A stretch of 64,000 bases of DNA from Glaciihabitans sp. (GTDB taxonomy: Bacteria > Actinomycetota > Actinomycetes > Actinomycetales > Microbacteriaceae). Positions 36,411 to 43,432 of this stretch are shown one piece after another. The DNA is taken from contig JAODBD010000005.1 in the NCBI GenBank assembly GCA_025463785.1, positions 1 to 64,000 on the forward strand, written 5' to 3'. Each line of letters starts with the position of its first letter. Within the stretch, counting starts at the first letter, position 1. The notes under the pieces were generated by a model. The model was not told where the DNA came from and searched no databases. It saw only the letters and a program-made list of their open reading frames with translations. A program made the translations under genes and the position numbers.

Positions 36411-36441
36411 GGGGTGAGGAAACGGGCAACTCGGGGTGAGG
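36402..36441. repeat. Duplicated 18-bp tail of the palindromic element
   Basis: GGGCAACTCGGGGTGAGG occurs at 36402-36419 and 36424-36441, so part of the right arm and its flank is repeated. Confidence 0.85.
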
Positions 36442-36457
36442 CGGACGACACGCGCCG

Positions 36458-36485
36458 TTAGTTCTTCGCGCTTAGTTCTTCGCGC
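36458..36485. repeat. 14-bp exact tandem duplication at the prfB stop codon
   Basis: TTAGTTCTTCGCGC at 36472-36485 encodes the last prfB codons and stop. It is repeated immediately outside the gene at 36458-36471. Confidence 0.88.
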
Positions 36486-37578
36486 TCTTGCGCCACTTGA
36501 TGCCGGCGTTGATGAAGCCGTCGAGATCGCCATCAAAGACATTCGACGGATTGTTGACCTCGTAGTCGGTGCGCAGGTCTTTCACCATTTGGTACGGCGC
36601 GAGCACATAGCTGCGCATTTGGTCGCCCCAGCTAGCGGTGATGACGCCCGCGAGCTCCTTCTTCTGCGCTGCCTCTTCTTCGCGCTTGAGCAGCAGAAGT
36701 CGCGACTGCAGAACCCGCATTGCTGCGGCCCTGTTCTGAATCTGACTCTTCTCGTTCTGCATCGAGACAACCGTGCCGGTCGGGATGTGGGTGATCCGCA
36801 CTGCGGAGTCAGTAGTGTTCACCGACTGGCCGCCCGGGCCGCTCGAGCGGAAGACATCGACCCGGATGTCGCCCTCTGGCACCTCGATTTCGCCCGACTG
36901 CTCAATGAGGGGAATCACCTCGACCGCGGCAAAGCTGGTCTGCCGCTTGCCTGCCGAGTTGAACGGGCTCATGCGCACCAGCCGATGCGTTCCAGCCTCG
37001 ACGCTCAGCGTCCCGAAGGCGTATGGCGCATCGATCTCGATGGTCGCCGACTTGATGCCAGCCTCCTCGGCGTAGCTGGTGTCGAGCACGGTCGCCGGAT
37101 ACTTGTGCTGTTCGGCCCAGCGCAGGTACATCCGCAGCAGCATGTCGGCGAAGTCGGAGGCATCCACTCCCCCGGCGCCCGCGCGAATCGTGATGATCGC
37201 GGGATGGTCATCGAACTCGCCGTTCAGCAGGGTCTGCACCTCGAGTTCGCCCAAGGTTTTCTGGATGCTGGCGAGCTCTGTCCTGGCCTCGCCAGCGGCA
37301 TCCGCGTCCGACTCCTCATTCGCCAACTCGACCATGATTTCGAGGTCATCGAGCCGTGACTGAATGGTCTCGATACGAGCCAGTTCGGACTGCCGGTGGC
37401 TCAGCTCGCTCGTCACCTTCTGCGCCTTCTCGGGGTCGTCCCAGAGGTCGGGCGCGCCGGCCTGCTCGCTCAGTTCGGCGATATCTTTTGCGAGGCGATC
37501 AACGTCAACGACGGATCGGATGTCCGCGAAGGTCGAGCGGAGGGCGGCAATTTGATCGCGAAGGTCAAGCTCATCCAT
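36472..37578 (-). CDS. prfB: Peptide chain release factor 2
   Basis: RF2, recognising UGA and UAA (368 residues from ATG 37578; a GTG/ATG further upstream could add residues). The stop-codon anticodon-like tripeptide SPF is in [15 protein letters not shown], and the peptidyl-tRNA hydrolysis motif is [18 protein letters not shown]. The reading frame is continuous, so the autoregulatory +1 frameshift known from many other bacteria is absent. It heads the prfB-ftsE-ftsX-smpB-ssrA block, with a glyoxalase-like gene in between. Its last 14 bases are duplicated just after the stop. Confidence 0.95.
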   Translation of the reverse strand: MDELDLRDQIAALRSTFADIRSVVDVDRLAKDIAELSEQAGAPDLWDDPEKAQKVTSELSHRQSELARIETIQSRLDDLEIMVELANEESDADAAGEARTELASIQKTLGELEVQTLLNGEFDDHPAIITIRAGAGGVDASDFADMLLRMYLRWAEQHKYPATVLDTSYAEEAGIKSATIEIDAPYAFGTLSVEAGTHRLVRMSPFNSAGKRQTSFAAVEVIPLIEQSGEIEVPEGDIRVDVFRSSGPGGQSVNTTDSAVRITHIPTGTVVSMQNEKSQIQNRAAAMRVLQSRLLLLKREEEAAQKKELAGVITASWGDQMRSYVLAPYQMVKDLRTDYEVNNPSNVFDGDLDGFINAGIKWRKSAKN

Positions 37579-37642
37579 GTCGGCCACAAGCCTACCGTCC
37601 GCGTCTCGATGCACGATTGACGGCGCATAGACTTACTTAACG

Positions 37643-38929
37643 ATGAGCAACCAAGAGGCCCCCTTCAGGTGGAGCTCGATCGTTCTCCCCGCCTTCCTGC
37701 CAACGCTGCTGTTCTCCACCGGCGAGGGTGCGATCATCCCGATAATCCCGACCGTCGCGACCAGCCTCGGTGCTCAGTTGGCGATCGCCGGCCTCATCGC
37801 GTCGATGATCATGGTGGGCGAAGTCTTCGGCGACATCCCAAGCGGATGGCTGGTCGCACGCATCGGTGAACGAACGGCCATGATTGGCGCGGCATTTGTC
37901 GCCGTCATCGGGCTTGCGATTTCGGTTTTCGCCCCCAATCCGTTCGTTTTGGGCGTCGGTATCTTCCTGGTCGGTCTCGCTACGGCGGTGTTCGCGCTGG
38001 CCAGGCACGCGTTCATGACGAGTTTCGTGCCGCAGCGAGTTCGTGCGCGAGCGCTCTCCACGCTCGGCGGCACCTTTCGTGCCGGCTACTTCGTTGGCCC
38101 GTTCATCGCGGCGGCCGTCATTAACCTGACTGGCAACACGTCATCCGTGTTCTGGGTCGATGTCGTCGGGTGTCTCGGTGCCGCAATTGTCCTGCTCATC
38201 CTTAAGGACCCTTCCGAGGCGCTTGGCGCGGCGCGGGCGGCCCACAGCGCCGCTGCGAAACGGGATGCCGGCCGCGAGTTCGTCGAGCAGGAATCCCTGG
38301 GCCTGTTCAAGACGATCTGGGCCAATCGCGGCGTGCTGGGCAAACTCGGCACAGGCGCTGCGCTGATCGGTGCGATCCGTTCGAGTCGCCAGGTGATCCT
38401 GCCGCTCTGGGCGGTCAGCATCGGCATCACCGACTCCAATACAGCGCTGATCATCGGTGTCGCCGGCGCCATCGACTTCGCGTTGTTCTACGCGAGCGGC
38501 CAGATCATGGATCGGTGGGGTCGCCTCGCGAGCGCGCTCCCCTCGATGGTCGGGCTTGGGATCGGCCACCTCGTTCTCGCCGCCAGCCACGACCTGCCCG
38601 GCAATGTCGTGTGGTACATCACGGTCGCGATGTTCCTGTCTGTCGCGAACGGGATCGGCAGCGGCATCCTGATGACGCTCGGGGCCGACCTTGCAGACAA
38701 ACGAAATCCGGCGCCATTTCTTGGTGCCTGGCGGTTCACCGGGGATGTCGGAAGTGCGGCCGCGCCGCTGCTCGTTTCGCTGCTCACCGGCGTCGCCTCC
38801 ATCGCAATCGCCAGCGGCGTGATGGGTGTGCTCGGCCTGGTCGGTGCGGGGCTACTGCTGCGGTATGTGCCGCGCTATGTTCCGAGGACGCCCAGGGCGA
38901 AACCCGCTATCGAGGATCCCGCCCGGTAA
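37643..38929 (+). CDS. MFS transporter
   Basis: Major facilitator protein of 428 residues with about 12 transmembrane segments. The loop 2-3 region GDIPSGWLVARIGERTAMIG carries the expected Gly and Arg pattern. YajR/multidrug-type MFS proteins have a similar layout. It is divergent from prfB with 64 bp between the starts, and its 3' end overlaps the convergent DinB-like gene by 23 bp. The substrate is unknown, and no dedicated regulator is adjacent. Confidence 0.85.
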   Translation: MSNQEAPFRWSSIVLPAFLPTLLFSTGEGAIIPIIPTVATSLGAQLAIAGLIASMIMVGEVFGDIPSGWLVARIGERTAMIGAAFVAVIGLAISVFAPNPFVLGVGIFLVGLATAVFALARHAFMTSFVPQRVRARALSTLGGTFRAGYFVGPFIAAAVINLTGNTSSVFWVDVVGCLGAAIVLLILKDPSEALGAARAAHSAAAKRDAGREFVEQESLGLFKTIWANRGVLGKLGTGAALIGAIRSSRQVILPLWAVSIGITDSNTALIIGVAGAIDFALFYASGQIMDRWGRLASALPSMVGLGIGHLVLAASHDLPGNVVWYITVAMFLSVANGIGSGILMTLGADLADKRNPAPFLGAWRFTGDVGSAAAPLLVSLLTGVASIAIASGVMGVLGLVGAGLLLRYVPRYVPRTPRAKPAIEDPAR

Positions 38930-39467
38930 TCGCAAGAAGCCGCAACTGCAGCGGCGCATCTGCGTCTAGGTCGACCGGGTCGTGGTAGAGCCCGGTGGCG
39001 GCCAGCGTCTCGCGCTGTGGTTCGAAGATCGTCCAGGTAGCTTCGACGAGTTCGTCGTCCAGGTGCTCGTCGGAGTGGGTTGCGCGAGCCATGTCCCAGC
39101 TGTGAATGGTGACGTCTGAAACCTGTTCCTTCAGATAGTCCTTCATTTTCACGGTGTCGTAGGACAGCTGCACGGAATCCTCGAATGACGCGCTCTCCCA
39201 GGCTTCGGTGGCGATGCGCGACCACTTCTTCCACTCGCCCGTGAGGTCATCGTCGTTGAGCGGTTCGAGGTCATCGCCGACCTCCTCGATGGTTTTGCCG
39301 GCGAGCAGCAGCGGAACCCACTGCTGCTCCCGAATAACGTGCCTGGCGAGGTCGCTGACATCCCATTCGGTGTCTGGCGTCGCGGCATGCCAGTCGGTGA
39401 CGGCCTCAAGTCGGCGACCAAACTCAAGGTGCGCGCGAATCTGCAGGTCAAGCCAGTCATAGGTCAT
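38907..39467 (-). CDS. DinB/maleylpyruvate isomerase-like (TIGR03086-type) protein
   Basis: Protein of 186 residues with a four-helix-bundle pattern and metal-binding histidines in DLARHVIREQQWVPLLL (about residues 38-54) and DVTIHSWDMARAT (about 125-137). This resembles the mycothiol-dependent maleylpyruvate isomerase N-domain / TIGR03086 family, which includes mycothiol S-transferases. Actinobacteria carry several, and most are uncharacterised. The start follows a typical MTYDWLDLQIRAHLEFGRRL helix. Confidence 0.75.
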   Translation of the reverse strand: MTYDWLDLQIRAHLEFGRRLEAVTDWHAATPDTEWDVSDLARHVIREQQWVPLLLAGKTIEEVGDDLEPLNDDDLTGEWKKWSRIATEAWESASFEDSVQLSYDTVKMKDYLKEQVSDVTIHSWDMARATHSDEHLDDELVEATWTIFEPQRETLAATGLYHDPVDLDADAPLQLRLLAITGRDPR

Positions 39468-39533
39468 GGGATCAACGATAGAGAATCGGGGCGCCTGGTG
39501 TCGCCTATGGCGCTAACGCGGAATCGGGATGCG

Positions 39534-39755
39534 TCACTCGTCGACGGCCATGTCGTAGGTCACCCAGAGGTGGTGCGGGTCGCGACCTTGTCGTAGACGC
39601 TCTGCGCGATGTGGTTGTCGTCGGCGGTGATCCAGCGGACGACGCCGAGGTCACGATCCTTTGCCAACTGCTTGATGGCCTCGGGTAGCGCTGTCGCGAC
39701 GCCGCTACCTCGGGATGCGGGATCGGTGAACAGGTAGCGAAGCGCTCACGGAACT
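39534..39755 (-). pseudogene. GNAT acetyltransferase remnant
   Basis: Reading the minus strand gives RYLFTDPASRGSGVATALPE, then an acetyl-CoA domain continuation and WITADDNHIAQSVYDKVATRT. This is the motif A to C-terminal part of a GNAT enzyme. An in-frame TGA lies just upstream at about 39747. A frameshift near 39570 moves the ending (WVTYDMAVDE, stop 39534) to another frame. No N-terminal half is present. It is a decayed fragment. Confidence 0.7.
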
Positions 39756-40046
39756 TCCTCGTCACTGTAAGCGGTCAAGCCGATCTTTCAGGAGTTCGTT
39801 TGTCGCCCGGAAGCGGTTGAACATCGAGCCATCGCGAGAATCCCGCTCCTGAAAGGCGGTCATCGCATTTTGCGATCGAATGTATGAGGGCGCGGCAGCG
39901 CATTTGGACGGCATTGCGGTTGCGATTGTCGGGCAGAGACCAGGGCAAGCGATGGGCGTTTCGTCCGTTGACTCATCTGGCCCGCCGCCATCCTTCTTTC
40001 CCGTTGGTGCCTCGAACCCGACAGCATCCGGATGTGGTGACCTGGA
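39756..40046. other. Gene-poor stretch between GNAT remnant and tad locus
   Basis: About 290 bases with no convincing gene. A 33-codon minus-strand frame (39762-39863, with NRFRATNELLKDRLDRLQ at its end) has a coding-like look and may be a remnant or a very small gene. A 10-bp inverted repeat, CTTTCAGGAG/CTCCTGAAAG, occurs at about 39785-39794 and 39846-39855. Confidence 0.4.
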
Positions 40047-40583
40047 CTACGAAAACACCGACCGCGCCACCGATGTCACGTCGATCCTCAGCCCACTCGG
40101 CACCAGCAGGCTGAGCACCGGCGGCCTCCACCACGCTGAAAGCTCGACTGTTGCACTTCGACCGTCGATGCTCACCGCACGATCGACGTGCAGGGATTGA
40201 AACTCCTCTACAGGGTTGTCGTTTAGATAGTCGCGGACTGCGGATGCCACATCCCTCGACCTCAGAGTCGGTCGGTAGCCGTGCGCGGTCAGTTTCACCT
40301 GGTCGAGGTTGAACGCCTCCGCCCCGACCAGTGAGGCGCCGTCCGCGAGGGTAAGCAGGCGCTTGCGCTCGAGATACAGTGAGGTCGCTGCGACGACGAG
40401 CAGGACGAGCACCAGTGACAGCGCCGCATAGAAGATGATGAGCGGGAGGGTCGAACCCTCGTCGCGGCACAGACGGTCGAGGCACAGACGGTCGCCGCAC
40501 GATCGGGTGCGGCAGAATCGGGAGCCGCACAGACCGCCGCGAGGCAGGCGGTCGCGCAGGTTACTGCTCGGCCACGCGGTCAT
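40047..40583 (-). CDS. TadG-like/Rv3655-type pilus-associated protein with Cys-repeat leader
   Basis: Protein of 178 residues, last gene of the tad cluster. The start (ATG 40583) overlaps the upstream tadE-like stop (ATGA). Residues of about 1-40 are a basic leader with five cysteines spaced exactly five residues apart (C-GSRF-C-RTRS-C-GDRL-C-LDRL-C). It ends at RDEGSTLPLIIFYAALSLVLVL, a class-III-prepilin-like cleavage and hydrophobic segment. The rest is extracytoplasmic with a small mixed fold and no other cysteine. The repeated leader is encoded by a degenerate 15-bp minisatellite at 40466-40560. Family role is inferred: a minor pseudopilin or assembly factor of the Flp/Tad system. Confidence 0.75.
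   Translation of the reverse strand: MTAWPSSNLRDRLPRGGLCGSRFCRTRSCGDRLCLDRLCRDEGSTLPLIIFYAALSLVLVLLVVAATSLYLERKRLLTLADGASLVGAEAFNLDQVKLTAHGYRPTLRSRDVASAVRDYLNDNPVEEFQSLHVDRAVSIDGRSATVELSAWWRPPVLSLLVPSGLRIDVTSVARSVFS
40466..40560. repeat. 15-bp degenerate tandem repeat in TadG-like leader
   Basis: GGCACAGACGGTCG at 40466-40479 and 40481-40494 is exact with 15-bp period. It is followed by weaker units (CCGCACGATCGGGTG, CGGCAGAATCGGGAG, CCGCACAGACCGCCG and more). Each unit encodes a Cys-containing pentapeptide on the minus strand. Confidence 0.8.
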
Positions 40584-41032
40584 CCCGCACCCCAGAAACG
40601 GGAAACTTGCTCGGTCGAGGTCGCAGTTAACGGGACCGTCAGCGGCGTCTTCACGTTGAGAGCGGGCGGCGCGAGGGGCAACGCAATTCGCGCAGTGACG
40701 GTCACAGTAACGAAGCCGCGTCGAGTGAGACACTCGGCCGGGTGCGGACTGCAGCTGACCCGGACTGATGCGCTGCCCCCACTGACCCCGAAATCGGCGA
40801 GCGCGAAGTCGACCGCCGTTCGCGCCCGCGACTGCGCAATTACCGTCGTCGGCGCCTGCACGAATACCCGAGCGGCCTGTCGCGACGCTCCTTCCACGGC
40901 AAGCGCGCCACCCTGCACCGCCGCAACCGCAATCACCAGATAGACGAGCGGCACAAGCAGCAGCAGCCCCGCGGTGATGAACTCGAGGGCGGCCGACCCG
41001 TCTTCGCTATGGAAGTGTCTCGATTGCAGCAT
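40580..41032 (-). CDS. TadE-like minor pilin
   Basis: 150 residues. A short leader ending in HSEDGSAALEF, with G|SAALE as the likely prepilin processing site, precedes a hydrophobic segment FITAGLLLLVPLVYLVIAVAAVQ. The rest is an extracellular domain with two cysteines (VSCSPHPAECLT) that may form a disulfide. GAAGGGGC precedes ATG 41032. It overlaps the upstream tadE-like gene by 26 bp and the next gene by 4 bp. This is consistent with a minor pilin of the Tad apparatus. Confidence 0.82.
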   Translation of the reverse strand: MLQSRHFHSEDGSAALEFITAGLLLLVPLVYLVIAVAAVQGGALAVEGASRQAARVFVQAPTTVIAQSRARTAVDFALADFGVSGGSASVRVSCSPHPAECLTRRGFVTVTVTARIALPLAPPALNVKTPLTVPLTATSTEQVSRFWGAG

Positions 41033-41465
41033 GCCCCTTCACCTCCATCGAGTGACTGAGGCCGATGAGTCCGATCAGCGGCAGCGGCGTGACGACCGTG
41101 ACGATGTCGGCGGGATGACCCCGGTAGGTGCCGATCGTCACCGAGACATTCTTCGCATAGGCGGAACCAATCGCGGTTGTGATGAGGTCGCGAGTTCGTT
41201 GGATACCATCTTCGGGGCTGTTGTCGGCGAGCGAACCGAACCGCGCTCCCTCGGATGCCGCATCCAGAACCGTGTTTCGCACCAACATGGCAAGCCCCAA
41301 CTGGATGACGGAAAGGGTCAGCAATGTCAGTAGGGCTCCCACGAGCACGAACTCGACCACCGCCGAACCCGCGTCGCCGCTGAGTCGCGTGAGGCCGCCG
41401 AGTCGCGTGATGCCGCTGAGTCGCGTGATGCCGGCTCGCCCTTTAGAACCCGGTGACGCGAGCAA
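41007..41465 (-). CDS. TadE-family pilin-like protein with repeated leader
   Basis: 152 residues if started at TTG 41465. The leader contains three copies of a hexapeptide (GITRLS, GITRLG, GLTRLS) encoded by an 18-bp repeat. It then has GDAGSAVVEFVLVGALLTLLTLSVIQ, the TadE processing and membrane segment. The extracellular part includes DAASEGARFGSLADN, the typical TadE helix. The true start is uncertain: no ATG or GTG lies between the repeat and the membrane segment, and the TTG start has only a weak ribosome-binding site. It overlaps both the Flp-like gene and the next tadE. Confidence 0.75.
   Translation of the reverse strand: MLASPGSKGRAGITRLSGITRLGGLTRLSGDAGSAVVEFVLVGALLTLLTLSVIQLGLAMLVRNTVLDAASEGARFGSLADNSPEDGIQRTRDLITTAIGSAYAKNVSVTIGTYRGHPADIVTVVTPLPLIGLIGLSHSMEVKGHAAIETLP
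41377..41430. repeat. Three 18-bp tandem repeats in tadE leader
   Basis: CCGCTGAGTCGCGTGAGG (41377-41394), CCGCCGAGTCGCGTGATG (41395-41412) and CCGCTGAGTCGCGTGATG (41413-41430). They keep the reading frame and encode a six-residue unit. Confidence 0.92.
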
Positions 41466-41619
41466 TGGCCTGCTGAAACACGTTGCTGAGCGCGGGACCG
41501 GCGAGCCCCCAGATCACGACGACGAGACCGGCGGTCATGAGCGTGATCAGGACCCAACCCGGGACGTCTCCCCGGTCGCCGTTCACGAAGTATCTCAGTC
41601 GGGTGGAGCGTACGTGCAT
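41443..41619 (-). CDS. Flp-like small pilin
   Basis: 58-residue protein. ATG 41619 is chosen for the strong AAGGA site seven bases upstream, rather than the ATG overlapping the tadC stop. Residues 1-15 are basic, followed by GDRGDVPGWVLITLMTAGLVVVIWGL, a single hydrophobic helix, and a short amphipathic tail. Size and position between tadC and tadE fit the major Flp pilin slot. The canonical E at +5 after the cleavage glycine is not clear, so assignment rests partly on context. Confidence 0.68.
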   Translation of the reverse strand: MHVRSTRLRYFVNGDRGDVPGWVLITLMTAGLVVVIWGLAGPALSNVFQQAIARVTGF

Positions 41620-41630
41620 GGGATTTCCTT

Positions 41631-42572
41631 TCATCCGAAGCCAAGCTGCAGTACAAAAATGCCGGGAAAGATCGCGATGGCGATGGTGGTCGGCAGGATG
41701 AGGAATACCAGCGGCACGAGCATCGCAACCTCCTTCTTGCCGGAGAGTTCGATGAGCTCCCGCTTGGCGTCGTCTCGAGCGTCCTGCGCCTGCGCCCGCA
41801 GAACCTCGGCCAGCGGCGTGCCGCGTTCGAGCGCACCTGTCATCTGTTCAATCGCGCGGGTCAGCGGTGGGATCTGAAGGTTGGACGACAGTGCGATCAG
41901 CGAATCTGCGAGCGGGAGCCCGGTGCTGACATCGCCGATCACGGTTGACAGTTCTGCTGCCAGTTCCCCGTGGGAGATTCGTGAGATCCGCCGGATGGCG
42001 TCGAGGATCCCTTCGCCTGCCGACAGGCTCAGAGTCATGAACTCGAGCACCGCGGGAAGCTCCTGCGTCATGCGTTTCACTCGAGAGGCCGCTGCTCGTT
42101 GCAGAACGTAGTCACGCCCCACGAATGCGCCCACCCCCGCAGCAAGGCCAAATGCGCTTTCGGCGACGGGAGATATCGGTTGCAAAGTGGCCGCAACCAT
42201 GCCGACCACGAGAGCCACGACGACTCCGCCCGCGGCCCAAAGTAGCTGGCGTGACCGGAACTCCGTAACCGAGATCGTGAGGTTGGCCTGGCGCAGGCGC
42301 CTCGCAATAACATCGCTGCCGCCGACGAGAACCTCGAAGACCCGACGAATTCGACCGAACACCGGCTCTACGAGCGCAGCGAACACCGGAAGCGGATCGG
42401 CCGTTCGACGATCGAGCAGGTCACGAGCGTTGAGCGATACGTCGACCACGTATGGGGCAACCCTGCTTGCGAGATTTGGCCGACTTAACCGCGGGGCGAG
42501 ACTGATAAGCAACCACACTCCGAGACCGAGCGCGAGCCCGCACAGGACCGCCCAAGGCACGAGCCCGGTCAT
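41631..42572 (-). CDS. tadC: Type II secretion F-domain protein TadC
   Basis: Inner-membrane platform protein of 313 residues from ATG 42572, which overlaps the tadB stop. It has hydrophobic segments near the N-terminus (about 5-25), two in the middle (about 110-150) and one at the C-terminus (about 285-310). The T2SSF domain lies between (LPAVLEFMTLSLSAGEGILDAI through RAIEQMTGALERGTPLAEVLRAQAQDARDDAKREL). With TadB it forms the platform on which TadA assembles Flp pili. Confidence 0.88.
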   Translation of the reverse strand: MTGLVPWAVLCGLALGLGVWLLISLAPRLSRPNLASRVAPYVVDVSLNARDLLDRRTADPLPVFAALVEPVFGRIRRVFEVLVGGSDVIARRLRQANLTISVTEFRSRQLLWAAGGVVVALVVGMVAATLQPISPVAESAFGLAAGVGAFVGRDYVLQRAAASRVKRMTQELPAVLEFMTLSLSAGEGILDAIRRISRISHGELAAELSTVIGDVSTGLPLADSLIALSSNLQIPPLTRAIEQMTGALERGTPLAEVLRAQAQDARDDAKRELIELSGKKEVAMLVPLVFLILPTTIAIAIFPGIFVLQLGFG

Positions 42573-43432
42573 CCGAACCACCGTTTCTCTTCAGGCAGGC
42601 GGCCGATACTCATCATGATTCGGTATGCGACGACCGACATGACCAAACCGACGACGATCACGGCTCCACCTGCCGGTGTGTTGTATGCGTAAGCGGCCTC
42701 CGGCCTGGTCGACAGCAGGAGCAGCACGATCCAGGGCGCCGCAACGCCCAGCCGGGCAGCGTTGACGACCCACGACTGCCTCGCTTCGACCTCGGAACGG
42801 ATCGCGGCATCCTGGCGCAGATACGCCGCCAAGTTGCGCAGCACGGTTGTGAGCTCGTTGCCGCCGACCTCGCGCGACATGCGCAGCGTCTCGATGATGC
42901 GATCGGCCACGGGATCAACCAGCCGGTCTTTGAGGCGGTTGAGACTATCGGCGAAGCTGCCCGTCATCCGATAATCGCGCTCGAAGTCGCGGAACGCCCC
43001 GCGGGTTGCGACTGGCCCCGAGTGAGCAAGGGTCATGACGCTGTCGGGTAGCGCCAGCCCCGATCGAACCGCGGAAACCAGATGATCGACCACATCGGGC
43101 CAGACGACGCGAGTTGCACGGCGCTGCGCTCGTGCACGCCACAGGATGACTGACCATGGCAGTGCAAGCGCCACCCCGGCCACAGCACCCGCGACCGCAA
43201 GCACGGTAACAAACGCGAAGGTCAAAGCTGCGGACGCGGCCGCAAGAATCAGCGAGACGACAACAACAACGGGCACGCCTACCCGGCTAAGGCCCGCTTG
43301 CGCGAGACGTTCATTGGCGCGATCGATGAGGGTCGTTCCCGAACGCGACTGTGTTTCACGGTTCGGCCACATGAGCGGCGAAACGGCGGCGAGCAGCCCA
43401 ACGCCCAGAAGGAGCCCCAGCACGATCGTCAT
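42569..43432 (-). CDS. tadB: Type II secretion F-domain protein TadB
   Basis: 287 residues from ATG 43432 (ATGA overlap with tadA). An N-terminal hydrophobic segment is followed by two more at about 57-100, the T2SSF domain (DVVDHLVSAVRSGLALPDSVMTLA through GNELTTVLRNLAAYLRQDAAIRSEVEARQ) and C-terminal segments. The open frame continuing upstream of 43432 lies inside tadA and is not coding. It partners TadC in the pilus assembly platform. Confidence 0.88.
   Translation of the reverse strand: MTIVLGLLLGVGLLAAVSPLMWPNRETQSRSGTTLIDRANERLAQAGLSRVGVPVVVVVSLILAAASAALTFAFVTVLAVAGAVAGVALALPWSVILWRARAQRRATRVVWPDVVDHLVSAVRSGLALPDSVMTLAHSGPVATRGAFRDFERDYRMTGSFADSLNRLKDRLVDPVADRIIETLRMSREVGGNELTTVLRNLAAYLRQDAAIRSEVEARQSWVVNAARLGVAAPWIVLLLLSTRPEAAYAYNTPAGGAVIVVGLVMSVVAYRIMMSIGRLPEEKRWFG

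Noticed and set aside
36472-37578. Programmed +1 frameshift in prfB
   Set aside because: The reading frame is continuous through the N-terminal region; no in-frame UGA with Shine-Dalgarno-like element.
41377-41430. CRISPR-like array
   Set aside because: 18-bp repeats are directly adjacent, without spacers, and stay in the tadE reading frame.
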